From a virus, in IMG/VR virus record IMGVR_UViG_3300031758_000010, positions 62,001 through 126,000 of that record: a DNA stretch of 64,000 bases. One strand, 5' to 3'. Below the pieces are notes generated by a model, which was not told the origin of the DNA, made no database searches, and saw only the letters and a list, made by a program, of their open reading frames with translations. The position numbers and the translations under genes were made by a program. Each line of letters opens with the position of its first letter. The stretch's first letter is position 1. Shown piece by piece: positions 26,914-35,859 of this stretch.

Positions 26914-27049
26914 AATTGAGAAGGATAAACGAGACATTGAAAATGAAAAACTTAAGTTTATCCAACAAATTAAAAAAATAAAAAAAGAGGATGTAGTTCC
27001 TAAAAAACTGAGTCTATGGAAAAGAATCCTGAGATTATTTATGGGATGA
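26873..27049 (+). CDS. Small coiled-coil protein, overlapping both neighbours
   Basis: 58 residues, MKTSSKQLQWLQSEIEKDKR start, a charged coiled coil ending in a basic amphipathic patch (KLSLWKRILRLFMG). It bridges the preceding and following genes with overlaps of 41 and 34 bases. No family recognised. The tight overlap chain and good coding character support it. Confidence 0.55.
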   Translation: MKTSSKQLQWLQSEIEKDKRDIENEKLKFIQQIKKIKKEDVVPKKLSLWKRILRLFMG

Positions 27050-27282
27050 TAGAAAGAATGGCGTTAATTTCTGACGCTATTGATAACTTATTTATTAACG
27101 GTAGAAAAGTTATTGTTATTGAGCTTAATAAGATTGATTTTGAGGAAACCAAAAAACAATTTAAGAATGTAAGTCCTGATTTAAACCAGTTCAAAATTGA
27201 TATATCAGGAGTTGAATTTATCTTTATTTTGGATGAGTTGTTGAATGTCTCTGAAGATAAGTCCGAGGAAACCCTTGGGTAA
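27016..27282 (+). CDS. Hypothetical protein
   Basis: 88 residues, MEKNPEIIYGMIERMALISD start. Alpha/beta character with alternating hydrophobics (KVIVIELNKIDF and VEFIFILDELL). Its 3-prime end overlaps the convergent gene by 59 bases. Unknown. Confidence 0.55.
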   Translation: MEKNPEIIYGMIERMALISDAIDNLFINGRKVIVIELNKIDFEETKKQFKNVSPDLNQFKIDISGVEFIFILDELLNVSEDKSEETLG

Positions 27283-27865
27283 CCAAAATATCATATAAGT
27301 ATTTCCTATGGATTGTTGAGTAATCTTTTACTAATATACAATCGTTTTTGTTTGTTTTTCTTAAGTATTGACCTAAATCGTCCAAAAACCTATCAGCATC
27401 TGAGTTATTCTTAAAAGTGAATAAATTGTAACTCTCATCTATTTGAACCACAATCTTATTATTTAATTTAGATATCATCTTGATACCGACCACCGAAAGA
27501 TATTTTCTAACAAAATCTTTAGAGTTTATTTTCTTTTTAGTTTGATAGTCTAAAAATTCTTCCTCAATTTCAAATGAAATTATTTTACTGATAGTAAATT
27601 CATCATCATCTAAATCAACTTTGATTTGCCTGCCGAGCTCATCTTTGATGAATATTTTATCATTCTTTGAACTTTTTCTTTCTAATATTGCAAGTTCATA
27701 AAATGAGGGATTACCGTTTTCATATTTAACTGGGAAAATAACATTATTAGATTCATCAATAAGACTTTTGAACTTAGTATTTGTTTTTTTATAAGTTTTA
27801 AACTTATTGATTATTTTCTTTTTTACTTTATTTTTGAATAAAACAATTTGGAAATTATAGTCCAT
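27224..27865 (-). CDS. Conserved-type hypothetical protein, convergent
   Basis: 213 residues, MDYNFQIVLFKNKVKKKIIN start, basic N-terminal half and a C-terminal part with FTFKNNSDADRFLDDLGQYL. The pattern (F.Y.TKK.I.SK.F then a SDA.RFLD helix) recalls conserved proteins in Bacteroidota phages; function unknown. It is the only minus-strand gene of its size in this region and is divergent from dnaJ. Confidence 0.6.
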   Translation of the reverse strand: MDYNFQIVLFKNKVKKKIINKFKTYKKTNTKFKSLIDESNNVIFPVKYENGNPSFYELAILERKSSKNDKIFIKDELGRQIKVDLDDDEFTISKIISFEIEEEFLDYQTKKKINSKDFVRKYLSVVGIKMISKLNNKIVVQIDESYNLFTFKNNSDADRFLDDLGQYLRKTNKNDCILVKDYSTIHRKYLYDILVTQGFPRTYLQRHSTTHPK

Positions 27866-27906
27866 ACTAAATAATAAGAATCATTAAATAATATTAAATA
27901 TTGATT

Positions 27907-28833
27907 ATGAGTACTGAAAGTTATTATGACATTTTAGGTGTTTCAGAAACCGCAACACAAGATGAAATTAAAAAGGCGTATAGAAAGAAGGCGGTAGAAC
28001 ATCACCCTGACAAAGGTGGGGATGAACAAGTATTTAAAAAAATATCAGAGGCGTATGATACGGTAGGTGATGAGAATAAACGCAGACAGTATGACGCTCA
28101 GAAAAATAATCCGTTTGGAGGAGGGTTCAATCCTTTTGAAGACTTTTTCTCTCAATTTGGAGGAAGACAACAACGTCAACAAAGACCTCAAGTACCTGAT
28201 AAGGTTGTAAATCTTGATGTTACGGTTATTGAATCTTATTTGGGTGTTGATAAAACTATTAATTATAGTCGTAAACACGCTTGTAATACTTGTAGCGGTA
28301 GTGGGGGTGATAGGAATACCTGTAGTAAATGTAATGGACAAGGTTTCGTTACAGTTAGAATGGGTAATGGAATGTTCATTCAAATGATGCAACAGATGTG
28401 TGATTTATGTGGAGGACAAGGTTCTGTATTGACAAGGAGATGCGGTACTTGTAACGGACAAGGTACAAGGTCTGAAATGGAAAGTGTGACATTCAAATTA
28501 CCGCACGGCTCAGACAACGGTCAATTCTATAGAATGAATGACTTAGGTGATTATCACAATGGTTTTTACGGAAACTTAGTTATTAAAGTCAACTTGGTTA
28601 ATTCCGATAACTTTGAAAAAATGGGTAATGATTTAATTTATAACTCTTACCTCAATTTAGATGATTTAAATAAAAATTCTGTTGGTGTTCCTCATCCTGA
28701 CGGTGAAATGAGAGTTAACTTTCCTTTAGAGTTTGATACATCAAAACCCCTTAGAGTAAAATCTAAAGGGTTCAAAAATGGAGGTCAAGGAGACCTTTAT
28801 GTAAAATTGTTCGTTAAGTTTAAAAGAGGTTGA
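27907..28833 (+). CDS. dnaJ: DnaJ (Hsp40) co-chaperone, type I
   Basis: 308 residues from the ATG at 27907. A J domain with the essential HPD motif (VEHHPDKGG, about residue 33), a short Gly/Phe region (FGGGFNPFED), four CxxCxGxG zinc motifs (CNTCSGSG, CSKCNGQG, CDLCGGQG, CGTCNGQG; about 124-190) and a C-terminal substrate domain. It stimulates DnaK ATPase and delivers clients. No DnaK is in the window, so it must use the host DnaK or a partner elsewhere. Slightly shorter than bacterial DnaJ (about 370). A terminator follows. Confidence 0.93.
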   Translation: MSTESYYDILGVSETATQDEIKKAYRKKAVEHHPDKGGDEQVFKKISEAYDTVGDENKRRQYDAQKNNPFGGGFNPFEDFFSQFGGRQQRQQRPQVPDKVVNLDVTVIESYLGVDKTINYSRKHACNTCSGSGGDRNTCSKCNGQGFVTVRMGNGMFIQMMQQMCDLCGGQGSVLTRRCGTCNGQGTRSEMESVTFKLPHGSDNGQFYRMNDLGDYHNGFYGNLVIKVNLVNSDNFEKMGNDLIYNSYLNLDDLNKNSVGVPHPDGEMRVNFPLEFDTSKPLRVKSKGFKNGGQGDLYVKLFVKFKRG

Positions 28834-28993
28834 TTATATTCTCGATAATTTTAACGGTCCCATAAACTGCGGATATTAAAAAATAAACTGTAAAAACAAT
28901 CAAAGAAGTTGGAAGAGTCTCCAACTTTTTTTGTGCGCTACACTTACTACATGATTTTTTTTCAGGGGTGACATCTATTATATTGTTTGACAT
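28820..28993 (-). CDS. Small membrane protein with CxxC, opposite strand
   Basis: 57 residues read from the ATG at 28993: SCSKCSAQKK (CxxC at residues 15-18), then a single membrane segment (LIVFTVYFLISAVYG). It overlaps the dnaJ 3-prime end by 14 bases. The dnaJ terminator lies inside it, which lowers confidence. Confidence 0.5.
   Translation of the reverse strand: MSNNIIDVTPEKKSCSKCSAQKKLETLPTSLIVFTVYFLISAVYGTVKIIENIINLF
28906..28932 (+). terminator. Rho-independent terminator after dnaJ
   Basis: An 8-base stem (AAGTTGGA with TCCAACTT), 6-base loop, followed by a T run. Confidence 0.75.
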
Positions 28994-29083
28994 ATTATTA
29001 ATTTTAAATAAAATATAAGGGTTATTTTCAAATCTATAAATATTTTATTTGCCTTTTTAAAATTTATTGTTTATTATTAACTC

Positions 29084-29926
29084 ATGTTAAGCTATATAGG
29101 AGGAAAATCAAAAATAGGTAAGTGGATAGTTCCATATTACCCAACTGACATGGAAACATACGTGGAAACATTCGGAGGAATGTTTTGGTGTTTCTTTAAT
29201 ATGGATTTGAAACAATATCCCAACCTAAAAAGGGTTGTTTATAATGACTTCAATCCGCTAAATTACAATCTGTTTATGTGTTTACAGAACCCAACAGTCT
29301 TGTTAAACGCAATAAATAATATACCTTGCCAACAACAAGGAGTTGAGGAGACACCGTCAATCTATCGAGAACAGTTTAACACATTCCAAAAAGAAATATT
29401 TGGAGATGGATTTACAATAAACTATCCAGATTATGATGTCGCCGCTAAGTATGCGTATGTTCTTACACAAGTGTTCAGTGGGTCAAAACCTGAAACAAGT
29501 TCGTTTATTGATTTGAAGGGTAAGTATAAATCAAAGTATCTTACGTTCAGAGACAAGTTATCAAAGCCTGATTGGGTGGAACACTTTAACAGGATAAGTC
29601 ATTTTAGATTGGGGGATTTTGAGAATGTCATTAAGGAGTTCGATAGCCCAACAACTTATTTCTATTTGGACCCCCCGTATTGGAAGACCGAGAATTATTA
29701 TTCAAATCACGACTTTGACCGTGACGACCACGAGAGACTGGCAAATGTGTTGAAAACTATTGAAGGAAAGTTTTCGTTATCTTACTATGATTTCGTACTT
29801 TTGCACGAGTGGTTTCCTGAAGACCAATATAGATGGGAAAAGAAAGAATTTGCTAAGGCCGCGGCCGCCAAAAAAGGACAGACCCAAAATATGGGAGAGG
29901 AACTACTTATTATGAATTATTTTTAA
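29084..29926 (+). CDS. DNA adenine N6-methyltransferase, Dam/D12 class
   Basis: 280 residues. The N-terminal LSYIGGKSKIGKWI (SAM-binding motif I in D12 enzymes) and YLDPPYW (about residue 196, the DPPY catalytic motif) identify the class. It transfers a methyl group from SAM to adenine N6. No restriction nuclease is adjacent, so protection from host nucleases is the likely role. The target site cannot be read from sequence. Confidence 0.88.
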   Translation: MLSYIGGKSKIGKWIVPYYPTDMETYVETFGGMFWCFFNMDLKQYPNLKRVVYNDFNPLNYNLFMCLQNPTVLLNAINNIPCQQQGVEETPSIYREQFNTFQKEIFGDGFTINYPDYDVAAKYAYVLTQVFSGSKPETSSFIDLKGKYKSKYLTFRDKLSKPDWVEHFNRISHFRLGDFENVIKEFDSPTTYFYLDPPYWKTENYYSNHDFDRDDHERLANVLKTIEGKFSLSYYDFVLLHEWFPEDQYRWEKKEFAKAAAAKKGQTQNMGEELLIMNYF

Positions 29927-29935
29927 TTTATTTGA

Positions 29936-29943
29936 TATTTATT
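29936..29943 (+). promoter_or_regulatory. Late-type promoter box TATTTATT before 29960
   Basis: TATTTATT 16 bases before the ATG at 29960. Confidence 0.5.
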
Positions 29944-29959
29944 AAGTAAAAACATTCAA

Positions 29960-31351
29960 ATGAGATTTACACAACTTCTAACAAATTTGATTTTGGAACA
30001 ATCACGTTTCCAAGTTCTGTATGACAAAATGGTTAAACCCGCAAAAGGTTCTGACGAGGAGGGTAAAAAGGCAAAAGGATTGATGCCCTTTGAAGTATTA
30101 AAACATATTATTTTTGCTGACCCAACCACAGTAGGCCCAAGATTTACAGATAATGAAAGTCGCTTGGAGTTTATATTAACTGCCACAGAGGAAGAAATGG
30201 AGAAAGTTAAAGTTGGTAAGTATACTCAATGGTTGTTGAAGAATTTTGTGGCTCCTACGTTTGATGACATAGATGAGAGAGCTAATATAGAAAAAGGTAC
30301 TACCGAGTATAAAAGAATGATGAAAGATTATCAAAGTTTGTTCTTGGAAGACTTACACAAAATTACCGAAGACCTTAAAAAGTACGAGAGATTTAAGAAT
30401 CAGTTACCTCAAGATAAAAGAGATATCAATAAAATCTCCGCTAGTGAACTTTATGATTTGGTTAAAGATTTTAAATTAGAAAAGACCAAAGCATCCAAAG
30501 AGGAAAAAGAACAAGCTAAAACATCATACCAATATCCTGGTAGTGAAATCATGTACAGAGGTTCTGATTGGACTTTGATTAAGATTGAAGATAAAGGTGA
30601 GATTGGAAAAAATGCCGCAATATTTTTCGGAGGTTACCAAGATGGAGATAATGGTGAATCAAGATGGTGTACATCCGCACCTGGATTAAGTTACTTTAAT
30701 ACATACATTAAAGATGGACCTTTGTATGTTGTTTTACCAAACGATGATAAAGGACAAGTTGGTAAAAGAACAGGACTTCCAGTTGAAAGATATCAGTTTC
30801 ACTTCCCATCTAATCAATTTATGGATAGACACGATAGAACTGTAAGTTTAGTTGAATTGTTAAATGGAAAAATGTCTGAACTTAAAGAGTTCTTTAAACC
30901 TGAATTTGCAAAAGGTTTGGTAAGTAAAGGTGGAAATAAAGTTGAAGTTAATTATCCTGATAGTTCGGCGGGTAAGTTTATTGCTCTATACGGATTTGAA
31001 GAATTATTTGAAAGTTTACCTGATACAATTGAACATCTTATTGTTACAAACAAATCAAAAGAAAATATTGCTTTGGATGTTCCAGAAAGTATCACAAGAT
31101 TTAAGAACCTTGATGCGTTACTAATGTCAAATATTGTTAGAACATTACCTGAAAATTTGGGTGACCTGAAAAATTTGAAGTTTTTGAATTTGGCAAATAA
31201 CAAAGATTTAGTATCTTTGCCAGAATCAATCAAGGACATACCTAATTTGGCCCTACTCAACCTTAAAGGAGCAAATCCAAATGTTGAGATACCACCGGCA
31301 CTTAAAGAGGTATTGTCTGACGAAGGAGAAGGATTTTACTATCTTACTTAA
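29960..31351 (+). CDS. Tagged protein with WCTS module and leucine-rich repeats
   Basis: 463 residues. Leader MRFTQLLTNLILE-Q ends in ILE, fitting the (I/L)xE tag. The middle carries SRWCTSAPGLSYFNTY followed by GPLYVVLP (about 232-260), a motif I recall from several large-phage proteins of unknown function. The C-terminal 110 residues form leucine-rich repeats (LPENLGDLKNLKFLNLANN and LPESIKDIPNLALLNL). The combination suggests a virion-packaged protein that binds host protein; inference only. Confidence 0.6.
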   Translation: MRFTQLLTNLILEQSRFQVLYDKMVKPAKGSDEEGKKAKGLMPFEVLKHIIFADPTTVGPRFTDNESRLEFILTATEEEMEKVKVGKYTQWLLKNFVAPTFDDIDERANIEKGTTEYKRMMKDYQSLFLEDLHKITEDLKKYERFKNQLPQDKRDINKISASELYDLVKDFKLEKTKASKEEKEQAKTSYQYPGSEIMYRGSDWTLIKIEDKGEIGKNAAIFFGGYQDGDNGESRWCTSAPGLSYFNTYIKDGPLYVVLPNDDKGQVGKRTGLPVERYQFHFPSNQFMDRHDRTVSLVELLNGKMSELKEFFKPEFAKGLVSKGGNKVEVNYPDSSAGKFIALYGFEELFESLPDTIEHLIVTNKSKENIALDVPESITRFKNLDALLMSNIVRTLPENLGDLKNLKFLNLANNKDLVSLPESIKDIPNLALLNLKGANPNVEIPPALKEVLSDEGEGFYYLT

Positions 31352-31363
31352 AAAATATTTTGT

Positions 31364-31654
31364 ATGAAGAACATTGATGTTGAAATTTACCTAAACCAAC
31401 TTATCTCATTTTTTGAGAAAAACCCAAACGATTTGACCGAACTTATTGGAACTTCAATGAAAGAGACCTTTTTTGATAAAGTAAGGGAAGCCTGTACTGA
31501 AAATGTTGAAAATGGAGACGAAGTAACTCTAACAAATCAACAATTAATTAATATTGTATTGGATATCAAAGGTGTTAAAGGTACCAAAGAAGAATTGGAA
31601 GTTATTAACAAAATATTTGTTAAAAACAAGTTCGGAACTTTTTGTTTAAATTAA
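31364..31654 (+). CDS. Hypothetical protein
   Basis: 96 residues, MKNIDVEIYLNQLISFFEKN start, helical and acidic. It follows the LRR protein by 12 bases and is probably in the same transcript. No family recognised. Confidence 0.6.
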   Translation: MKNIDVEIYLNQLISFFEKNPNDLTELIGTSMKETFFDKVREACTENVENGDEVTLTNQQLINIVLDIKGVKGTKEELEVINKIFVKNKFGTFCLN

Positions 31655-31655
31655 T

Positions 31656-31686
31656 TTGGTGGGATAGAGTTTCCGCCATATATTTG
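31656..31686 (+). promoter_or_regulatory. Bacteroidota-type promoter for the DUF932 gene
   Basis: TTG at 31656-31658, 20 bases, then TATATTTG at 31679-31686. This matches the Bacteroidota -33/-7 pattern and lies 24 bases before the ATG. Confidence 0.7.
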
Positions 31687-31710
31687 TACCACAATTAAAA
31701 ACAATAACCC

Positions 31711-32460
31711 ATGATGACAATCCAAGAACTTCAATCAGTAGCACCATCAGTATTCACCACAGAAAAATCCCCAAAACTATCTGACCGTTATATGATGGTC
31801 CCAACCATTGATGTCGTAAATAAATTTATTGACGCAGGTTGGGAAATATCAAAAGCTAATCAAGTAGGTTCGGGTCCGTTTGGACGACACTCAGTTCGTA
31901 TGAGGAACTCAGTCCTACCAAAAGTCGGTGATTCTTTGGTTGAGGCTATTATTACCAACTCACACAATGGTACATCTAAACTCGAAATCGGAGCAGGACT
32001 ATTCCGACTCGTATGTTCCAACGGGCTTGTTATTTCACAACAAGAATTGATTTCACTCAATCAACGTCACATGAAAATCTCAATGGACGAGGTTGAGATG
32101 ATTACTGAGACATTCATCAAGTCAACTCCTGTGATAGAACGTTCTGTTAACCGTATGACTGAGGTTAAGATGGATACAGACAAACAGGTTGACTTTGCAA
32201 CCAAGGCGATGGGAATCCGATGGAAGAATACCGAGGATATCTCAACAATGACCATCGATAGTATTCTTAATCCAATCCGTCGTGATGACATGGACCCGAC
32301 ACTTTGGAACACATTCAATGTAGTTCAAGAGAAACTAATTCGTGGTGGTTTTGTTAAACAACAGAGTAACAAAACACGTCAGGTGAAACCAATCACATCC
32401 CTGACTATGGACACCATGATTAACCAAAAATTGTGGGAACTCGCTGAGTCCTACATCTAA
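31711..32460 (+). CDS. DUF932 family phage/plasmid protein
   Basis: 249 residues. GRHSVRMRN, EAIITNSHNGTSKLEIGAGLFRLVCSNGLVI (about 60-110) is the family core. Members are widespread in phages and plasmids, function unknown, often near replication genes. It has its own host-type promoter and a terminator, so it is a single-gene early-type unit. Codon use looks more G/C-rich than its neighbours. Confidence 0.82.
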   Translation: MMTIQELQSVAPSVFTTEKSPKLSDRYMMVPTIDVVNKFIDAGWEISKANQVGSGPFGRHSVRMRNSVLPKVGDSLVEAIITNSHNGTSKLEIGAGLFRLVCSNGLVISQQELISLNQRHMKISMDEVEMITETFIKSTPVIERSVNRMTEVKMDTDKQVDFATKAMGIRWKNTEDISTMTIDSILNPIRRDDMDPTLWNTFNVVQEKLIRGGFVKQQSNKTRQVKPITSLTMDTMINQKLWELAESYI

Positions 32461-32468
32461 TTAAACAT

Positions 32469-32495
32469 GGGGGAGGAAACTCCCCCACTTTTAAC
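32469..32495 (+). terminator. Terminator after the DUF932 gene
   Basis: GGGGGAG stem, GAAA tetraloop, CTCCCCC, then a T-rich tail. A very stable 7-base stem. Confidence 0.85.
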
Positions 32496-32503
32496 TTTAT
32501 TTT

Positions 32504-34228
32504 ATGGAAGAAGTATTTGGTAAAAAATTTGAAACTCATAAGGTCATAGAATATTATGACTTCAATCCCCTTAAGGAACCAGTCCCTGAGGGAGAAATCG
32601 ATGTTTTCGGTTTGTATCCTTTTCTTTATAACCCACCTGTAACGGTATGGAATGAAAAAAGGAGGTCTGAAAGTAATGAAGATTTTGAGGTAAATAAAAC
32701 CAATACTTTATGTAGGTTGGAACACAAGAGACTTAGCGTGTTTGTGGTTAAAAATGAGAACAAAATCACCCTCAAATGGTTTTTGTATGCAAGAATAAAA
32801 GCAGTTGGTAAAAAGTATTACAAAATTACAACTAATTGTTCTTATATTTCTTATAACATTAAAAAGAACTGTTTGTACGTAGGTTCAATTAATAACTTCC
32901 ATAAGAAAAGAAAAACCTCAAAGTCAGTAAGGATTTTTACTTTCACAACTGACATAGTTAGAGATAAAATTAGTAGTATTAATTTACTGTTTAATCACAT
33001 ATTTGAGGACCATCCCGGTAAAAAAGTAAACGTAACAATTGGTCACGATGCATTCAGAGAGTTTTTATCCCACATACCAAAAATAAGATATGAGGAAAAC
33101 AAAATCTCTACACAGACTTTGTATGGCACCATTCTAAATAACAAAGGTATAAAACTTTGTAACAATTGGGGAGTCTTTGGTAACATGTGGCCTCAACCAA
33201 AAACTATAGATTACAAAAAGAATGGACCAAAGTATTTGGACTCTATTATGAAACTTAACGGTTTAAGTGGGGATAAAATTAAACGGGTACTACACAGAGT
33301 TAGACATTTTAATGCGGACTTTTTTAAAACCGCCGTAAATTTATTCGGGAATGATTTTATTTTGGGTCAAAGTGATGACGTGGTTCAAATTTTATTTGAA
33401 TGTACAGTTAATTCTGAACCACGTATGGATTTCTCAGTTATAACATCTAAAAAGGAACGTAATAATATTTTTGAGATATTCAAATTGGTTGCCAAAAATG
33501 AGGTGGACCTCCACACATTTTCCGACCACATAACCTTCATTAAAAACATTCGACGATTTGAGGATGTTAGATGGAACTCAACAACTTATGATGAGTTTAG
33601 GGAAGAACATTTGAATTTAACTGAACTTAATCAATATTATACCAAAGGAACCTTCCGTAGAATTTACGGAGATAGATTTGAGGATTATCTAACTCAACCG
33701 ATTAAGGATGGGGATAACACATATTACCCTGTAATACTTAAAACCTCCAAAGAGTATAACACAGAGTCCTTCATTCAATCTAATTGTGTGAAAGGTTATA
33801 TTCAAAGAGCTGAGGCCTTAATTATTTCCTTCAGAAAGAATGACCCTGAATCAAAGGAAAGAGCCACGGTTGAATACAAAATCCTCAAAGAAAAAGAAAT
33901 TGAAATCCAAAGGGTACAAACCAGAGGAAGGTTTAATAAAGATTTAGAGGAGAGTTGGGAAATACCACTTCAAATATTAGATAAGAGAATGTTTGAATCC
34001 ACCGAATACAATTTATTTGAGTTACCTAAGATTGTTTGTAAAGTTGGAAACAAAGAATTTATTTCTGGCTCAATATTCGAAAAACCACAAAGTTATAGTG
34101 GTTTAAGATATCAAATGTATGTATTAAATGCGACTGACATCTTAGTTTGGGAGGATAAAAAGGTTTTAAATATTGATTATAGTGGTAATGATTTAGTTAC
34201 TATTTTAGATGATGATTTAAATTTCTAA
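32504..34228 (+). CDS. PcfJ-like protein
   Basis: 574 residues. The C-terminal third shows the PcfJ-like pattern: TESFIQSNCVKGYIQRAEAL, then LIISFRK, ATVEYKI and IQRVQTRGRFNKDL (about 415-490), that is, a conserved Cys region, an S/T.E strand and a final Q..G..N motif. PcfJ was named from conjugative plasmid pCF10; similar proteins occur in phages; biochemical role unknown. The N-terminal part has no recognised domain. Follows DUF932 after a terminator. Confidence 0.6.
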   Translation: MEEVFGKKFETHKVIEYYDFNPLKEPVPEGEIDVFGLYPFLYNPPVTVWNEKRRSESNEDFEVNKTNTLCRLEHKRLSVFVVKNENKITLKWFLYARIKAVGKKYYKITTNCSYISYNIKKNCLYVGSINNFHKKRKTSKSVRIFTFTTDIVRDKISSINLLFNHIFEDHPGKKVNVTIGHDAFREFLSHIPKIRYEENKISTQTLYGTILNNKGIKLCNNWGVFGNMWPQPKTIDYKKNGPKYLDSIMKLNGLSGDKIKRVLHRVRHFNADFFKTAVNLFGNDFILGQSDDVVQILFECTVNSEPRMDFSVITSKKERNNIFEIFKLVAKNEVDLHTFSDHITFIKNIRRFEDVRWNSTTYDEFREEHLNLTELNQYYTKGTFRRIYGDRFEDYLTQPIKDGDNTYYPVILKTSKEYNTESFIQSNCVKGYIQRAEALIISFRKNDPESKERATVEYKILKEKEIEIQRVQTRGRFNKDLEESWEIPLQILDKRMFESTEYNLFELPKIVCKVGNKEFISGSIFEKPQSYSGLRYQMYVLNATDILVWEDKKVLNIDYSGNDLVTILDDDLNF

Positions 34229-34229
34229 T

Positions 34230-34547
34230 ATGATTGAAATACCTAAATTTTGTGTTGACAAATTTAAAACCACATTTGGTTATGAACCGTCATTTATTCA
34301 AATAAAGATGGATAACGATGAACGTATTGAAAAACTAACTTCTAAATCAAGAACAATATGGTTTTCATCCGTTTTTAGATATAACGGTGTGTTTATAAAA
34401 GAGAAATTAGTTGAATATGATGCGATGGGTATCTATATTTATATTTTAAGAGATGACGAATCTCCTATAACCGATGTGACATTCATGACCACTATTGATA
34501 GACAAAGTGTTTCAGAATTCACAATACACAATCTAAATAAAAAATAA
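34230..34547 (+). CDS. Hypothetical protein
   Basis: 105 residues, MIEIPKFCVDKFKTTFGYEP start, alpha/beta character. One base after the PcfJ-like gene, so co-transcribed. Unknown. Confidence 0.55.
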   Translation: MIEIPKFCVDKFKTTFGYEPSFIQIKMDNDERIEKLTSKSRTIWFSSVFRYNGVFIKEKLVEYDAMGIYIYILRDDESPITDVTFMTTIDRQSVSEFTIHNLNKK

Positions 34548-34566
34548 AATTTAGGCACAATGGTGA

Positions 34567-34574
34567 TATTTATA
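34567..34574 (+). promoter_or_regulatory. Late-type promoter box TATTTATA, decides the start at 34587
   Basis: TATTTATA 12 bases before the ATG at 34587. An upstream in-frame ATG at 34560 precedes the box and is therefore less likely. Confidence 0.45.
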
Positions 34575-34586
34575 CAAAAGACACCA

Positions 34587-35246
34587 ATGAGCACAGAAAA
34601 AGGAAAAATATACAAAATAACAAACTTAGTTAATGGTTTGATTTATATTGGGTGTACTGTGAATCCAATCAAACACAGATTCGAAGAACATTTGTATAGA
34701 TGTCTCAAAACTGATTATAAGTCAAAGTTATACAATTCAATAAAAAAATACGGTAAAGAAAATTTTACTATAGAATTGATTGAAGAATGTGACTTGAATA
34801 TTATTTACGAAACCGAAAAAAAATATATTGAAAAATATGATACTTTTAAAAATGGTTTAAATTCAACATTAGGAGGAGAAGGTTGTTTAGGATATGTTCA
34901 TTCTGATGATATAAGAAAAAAAATATCGGAAAATACTAAAAAAGGAAATTCTCATAAAGGAAAGACTTATGAACAATTATATGGTGATAGAGCCGAAGAG
35001 GAAAAATTAAAAAGGAGAGAAAATTCGGAATGGAAAGAAATGACCGAAGAAGAAAGAAAAAAAAGAGTAGAAAATATTAAAATTGGAAATAGAAAAAAAT
35101 CAAAGTACAGTTTTGAATTAGTAAAAGAAATTAAACAAAAAATAAATGAAGGGTTCAAAATAAAAGAACTTAAAAAATTATATCCCCAAGTCTACGAAAA
35201 TTTTTTCTATGATTTGAAAAATAATAGAAGATGGTCGGATATATAA
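34587..35246 (+). CDS. GIY-YIG homing endonuclease
   Basis: 219 residues. N-terminal GIY-YIG domain: KIYKITNLVNGLIYIG with the two Tyr, then the Arg of HRFEEHL, and a Glu at YETEKKYIE (about 78). NUMOD3-like repeats follow (DIRKKISENTKKGNSHKGKT, about 113-132), then a basic C-terminal helix-turn-helix region. It should make a site-specific DNA break to copy itself, as in T4 Seg proteins. It is free-standing between unrelated genes and very A-rich, typical of a recent insertion. Confidence 0.85.
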   Translation: MSTEKGKIYKITNLVNGLIYIGCTVNPIKHRFEEHLYRCLKTDYKSKLYNSIKKYGKENFTIELIEECDLNIIYETEKKYIEKYDTFKNGLNSTLGGEGCLGYVHSDDIRKKISENTKKGNSHKGKTYEQLYGDRAEEEKLKRRENSEWKEMTEEERKKRVENIKIGNRKKSKYSFELVKEIKQKINEGFKIKELKKLYPQVYENFFYDLKNNRRWSDI

Positions 35247-35259
35247 AAAAACAAAAAAT

Positions 35260-35583
35260 ATGGAAATAGGAACGCAAGAACTAAAGGAAAAAATTCAAAA
35301 AGGGGAAAAATTAATTGTCGACTTTTATGGAAGTTGGTGTGGTCCCTGTAAAATCTTAAAACCAATTTATGAAAAAGTTGCTAAAGATTTGGAAAATCAA
35401 AAATCTGAAGTAAAACTTTACACTATGGATGTCGATAAAAATAGAGAAATGGCGGCGTCATTAGGTATTAGAAGTGTGCCAACCGTAAAAAGTTTTGCGA
35501 ATGGTAAAGAAATGAACACTAAAGTGGGATTGTTACAGGAAAATATGATATTAGATTTAGCAAAAAATTTATTAAATGGATAA
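35260..35583 (+). CDS. Thioredoxin
   Basis: 107 residues of a normal thioredoxin fold with active site SWCGPCK (about residues 26-32) and the cis-Pro loop VPTV (about 71). Reduces disulfides; phage thioredoxins usually support ribonucleotide reductase or polymerase. Overlaps the glutaredoxin-like gene by eight bases. Confidence 0.9.
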   Translation: MEIGTQELKEKIQKGEKLIVDFYGSWCGPCKILKPIYEKVAKDLENQKSEVKLYTMDVDKNREMAASLGIRSVPTVKSFANGKEMNTKVGLLQENMILDLAKNLLNG

Positions 35584-35857
35584 GATTGTAGTTGTGTTCA
35601 CAATGAAAACATGTGGATTCTGTGAACAATTTAAAACAAAATTGACTGAGAATAACATTGGGTTCGTAAATAGAGATATTAACGAAAACAAAGAGGAATA
35701 TGACGCTTTCGTGAAAGCCACGGGAAATGATTTTGTTCCTTCTTTTATGGTTATAGAATCTCCGAATGAAAATCCAAAGTCGTATTTGTACGCACCTGGA
35801 AAAGATTTCGAAGATTTGGACAAAGCTTTAGGTATTATCAAAGAACACTTAGGTTAG
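35576..35857 (+). CDS. Glutaredoxin-like protein
   Basis: 93 residues, VVVFTMKTCGFCEQFK (CxxC at about 13-16) and VPSFMVIE (cis-Pro). The CGFC active site differs from CPYC glutaredoxins and resembles glutaredoxin-like NrdH/thioredoxin variants. Translationally coupled to the thioredoxin gene, so the two act as a redox pair, perhaps for nucleotide reduction. Confidence 0.8.
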   Translation: MDKIVVVFTMKTCGFCEQFKTKLTENNIGFVNRDINENKEEYDAFVKATGNDFVPSFMVIESPNENPKSYLYAPGKDFEDLDKALGIIKEHLG

Positions 35858-35859
35858 TT

